In this document: positions 63,094 to 64,000 of the stretch, piece by piece
Numbering within the stretch: position 1 is the first letter of the stretch
How the letters are laid out: the number at the start of each line of letters is the position of its first letter
Made by a program: the position numbers and the translations under genes
Origin: Thalassotalea nanhaiensis
GTDB lineage: Bacteria > Pseudomonadota > Gammaproteobacteria > Enterobacterales > Alteromonadaceae
NCBI RefSeq assembly: GCF_031583575.1
Contig: NZ_CP134146.1
Coordinates: 4,154,001-4,218,000 of the forward strand
DNA: 64,000 nucleotides
Reading direction: 5' to 3'
The notes under the pieces: generated by a model
Told to the model about the DNA's origin: nothing
What the model saw: the letters and a program-made list of their open reading frames with translations, nothing else
Databases searched by the model: none

Positions 63094-64000
63094 TTTTTGT
63101 TTTATTGCCGTTTGTATACTGATAATTTTTCCAAGCCATGCGAGTGAGTGGCGGGTTCAACCACGCATAGATTTTACAGAAATTTTTACCGATAACGTTG
63201 AGCTAGTTCCCGGTAATGCCGACAACAGTTTCGTTTCATTATTATCACCAGGTATCAATATATTTTATCAGTCTGGTGGCGCAAATTTAGAATTAGACTA
63301 TGCCTATACACAAACACTCTATACCCATGATCACGATCTGGATGATAACTACAATAGTCTTACATCTTCAGGTTCTATTGACTTATGGCCCGATGGATTG
63401 GCATTTGATTTTTCCGCATCTATTAGAAATGTTAGTCAAAATACTGCTCGAAACTCTCTAGCAGATCTTGTATCTGCTGATACGGTTGAATATAAAAACT
63501 ATCGAGCTGGTTTTTCATATAAAGCCGAGTCCTCAAGCTTCAAGATTGACTCAAAAATATCGTTCATACTAGATGAGGCTGAAGATGAAGTTGGCGACCG
63601 AGATGGTTATAACGCATATATAAAAAGTGAGAGTGGTAGCAATTCGCGCTATGTATTCTGGAATTTAGACAGCCAATATACCGATTATGAAAACAATGAA
63701 CGCAAAGGTCGCTTTTATACGGCTGATGCAACTATTGGCTACATTACAAATTGGAAACTAAATCCATTTATCCGGTTTTATGAAGAAGATACCAGTGGCA
63801 ACCTTAGAGACAGTAAAATACAAGGTACGTCCTCCATTGGAGCTGGCATACGTTGGCTGGCATCCGAACATTTAATTTTAGATGTAGCATATAACTCTGT
63901 TGACGAAAAAAGTGATGCTCAAGGGAAGGTTTCAGACAAACAAGATGACTATGTAAGCGGCTCAATAAACTGGCAACCATCTGCTCGCACCGATTTTTTC
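63050..64000 (+). CDS. XrtA-associated outer-membrane beta-barrel protein, N-terminal part (cut by window edge)
   Basis: A frame with no stop runs from the ATG at 63050 to the right edge (317 codons). AAGGA lies just upstream of the ATG. The N-terminus has a signal peptide (FCFIAVCILIIFPSHA-SEW) followed by QPRIDFTEIFTDNVELVP and alternating beta strands (NLELDYAYTQTLYTHDHD, SKIQGTSSIGAGIRWLASEH). It resembles the outer-membrane family next to exosortase kinases (TIGR03016, from memory). The start lies inside the kinase gene, overlapping 44 bases out of frame. It probably helps move the EPS through the outer membrane. Confidence 0.88.
   Translation, partial: MVITVTDTVKEHLNNFCFIAVCILIIFPSHASEWRVQPRIDFTEIFTDNVELVPGNADNSFVSLLSPGINIFYQSGGANLELDYAYTQTLYTHDHDLDDNYNSLTSSGSIDLWPDGLAFDFSASIRNVSQNTARNSLADLVSADTVEYKNYRAGFSYKAESSSFKIDSKISFILDEAEDEVGDRDGYNAYIKSESGSNSRYVFWNLDSQYTDYENNERKGRFYTADATIGYITNWKLNPFIRFYEEDTSGNLRDSKIQGTSSIGAGIRWLASEHLILDVAYNSVDEKSDAQGKVSDKQDDYVSGSINWQPSARTDFF

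Overview
The window looks like chromosomal DNA from an AT-rich marine gammaproteobacterium, most likely Alteromonadales and Colwellia/Thalassotalea-like. This is inferred from gene order and protein character; no rRNA was available to confirm it. There are no rRNA or tRNA genes, CRISPR arrays, prophages or transposases that I can recognise.

Positions 1-24.9 kb are conserved housekeeping backbone. It starts with the 5' part of a type II secretion operon (gspC and a gspD that runs off the left edge). Next comes an enterobacterial-like block: hslR-hslO-pckA-(small membrane protein)-envZ/ompR-greB-tex. Then follow a glycerate kinase, an FMN reductase, an orphan BlaI-type repressor, a Spy/CpxP-like protein divergent from a CpxR/CpxA pair, a lysophospholipase, a FieF transporter and trmL. 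The last block is gpsA-secB-grxC-yibN divergent from gpmI-envC, again in nearly E. coli order.

From about 24.9 kb to the right edge the window is dominated by a large exopolysaccharide (EPS) / PEP-CTERM protein-sorting locus of the exosortase A (XrtA) type. It begins with an RDD membrane protein and a PEP-CTERM substrate inserted between envC and its usual partner yibQ. A serine protease/PrsT TPR-lipoprotein operon follows. Next is an accessory region with frequent strand switches: a WecB-WecC fusion, glycosyltransferases, GNAT/FemAB proteins, a beta-helix protein, a deacetylase, two tandem OafA-type acyltransferases, an AsnB and two sulfotransferases.

A tightly packed minus-strand operon of eleven genes (59772 down to 46508) then carries the XrtA core: initiating sugar transferase, DUF3473-type deacetylase, XrtA, glycosyltransferases, amidotransferase and O-antigen-ligase-like protein. 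In the same operon are a GMC oxidoreductase, a small Tat-signal protein, a third sulfotransferase and a flippase. Divergent from it is the export set: Wza-like lipoprotein, chain-length protein, tyrosine autokinase and an outer-membrane protein cut by the right edge.

Read together, the locus probably builds an acidic, possibly sulfated and acylated polysaccharide containing ManNAc-uronate. It assembles the polymer through a lipid-linked route, exports it through a Wza/Wzc-like channel, and couples this to XrtA sorting of PEP-CTERM proteins. The least expected elements are the GMC oxidoreductase/Tat pair and a sulfotransferase inside the xrtA operon, the WecB-WecC fusion, a 44-base out-of-frame overlap between the kinase and outer-membrane protein genes, and two small dispersed repeats in the backbone.
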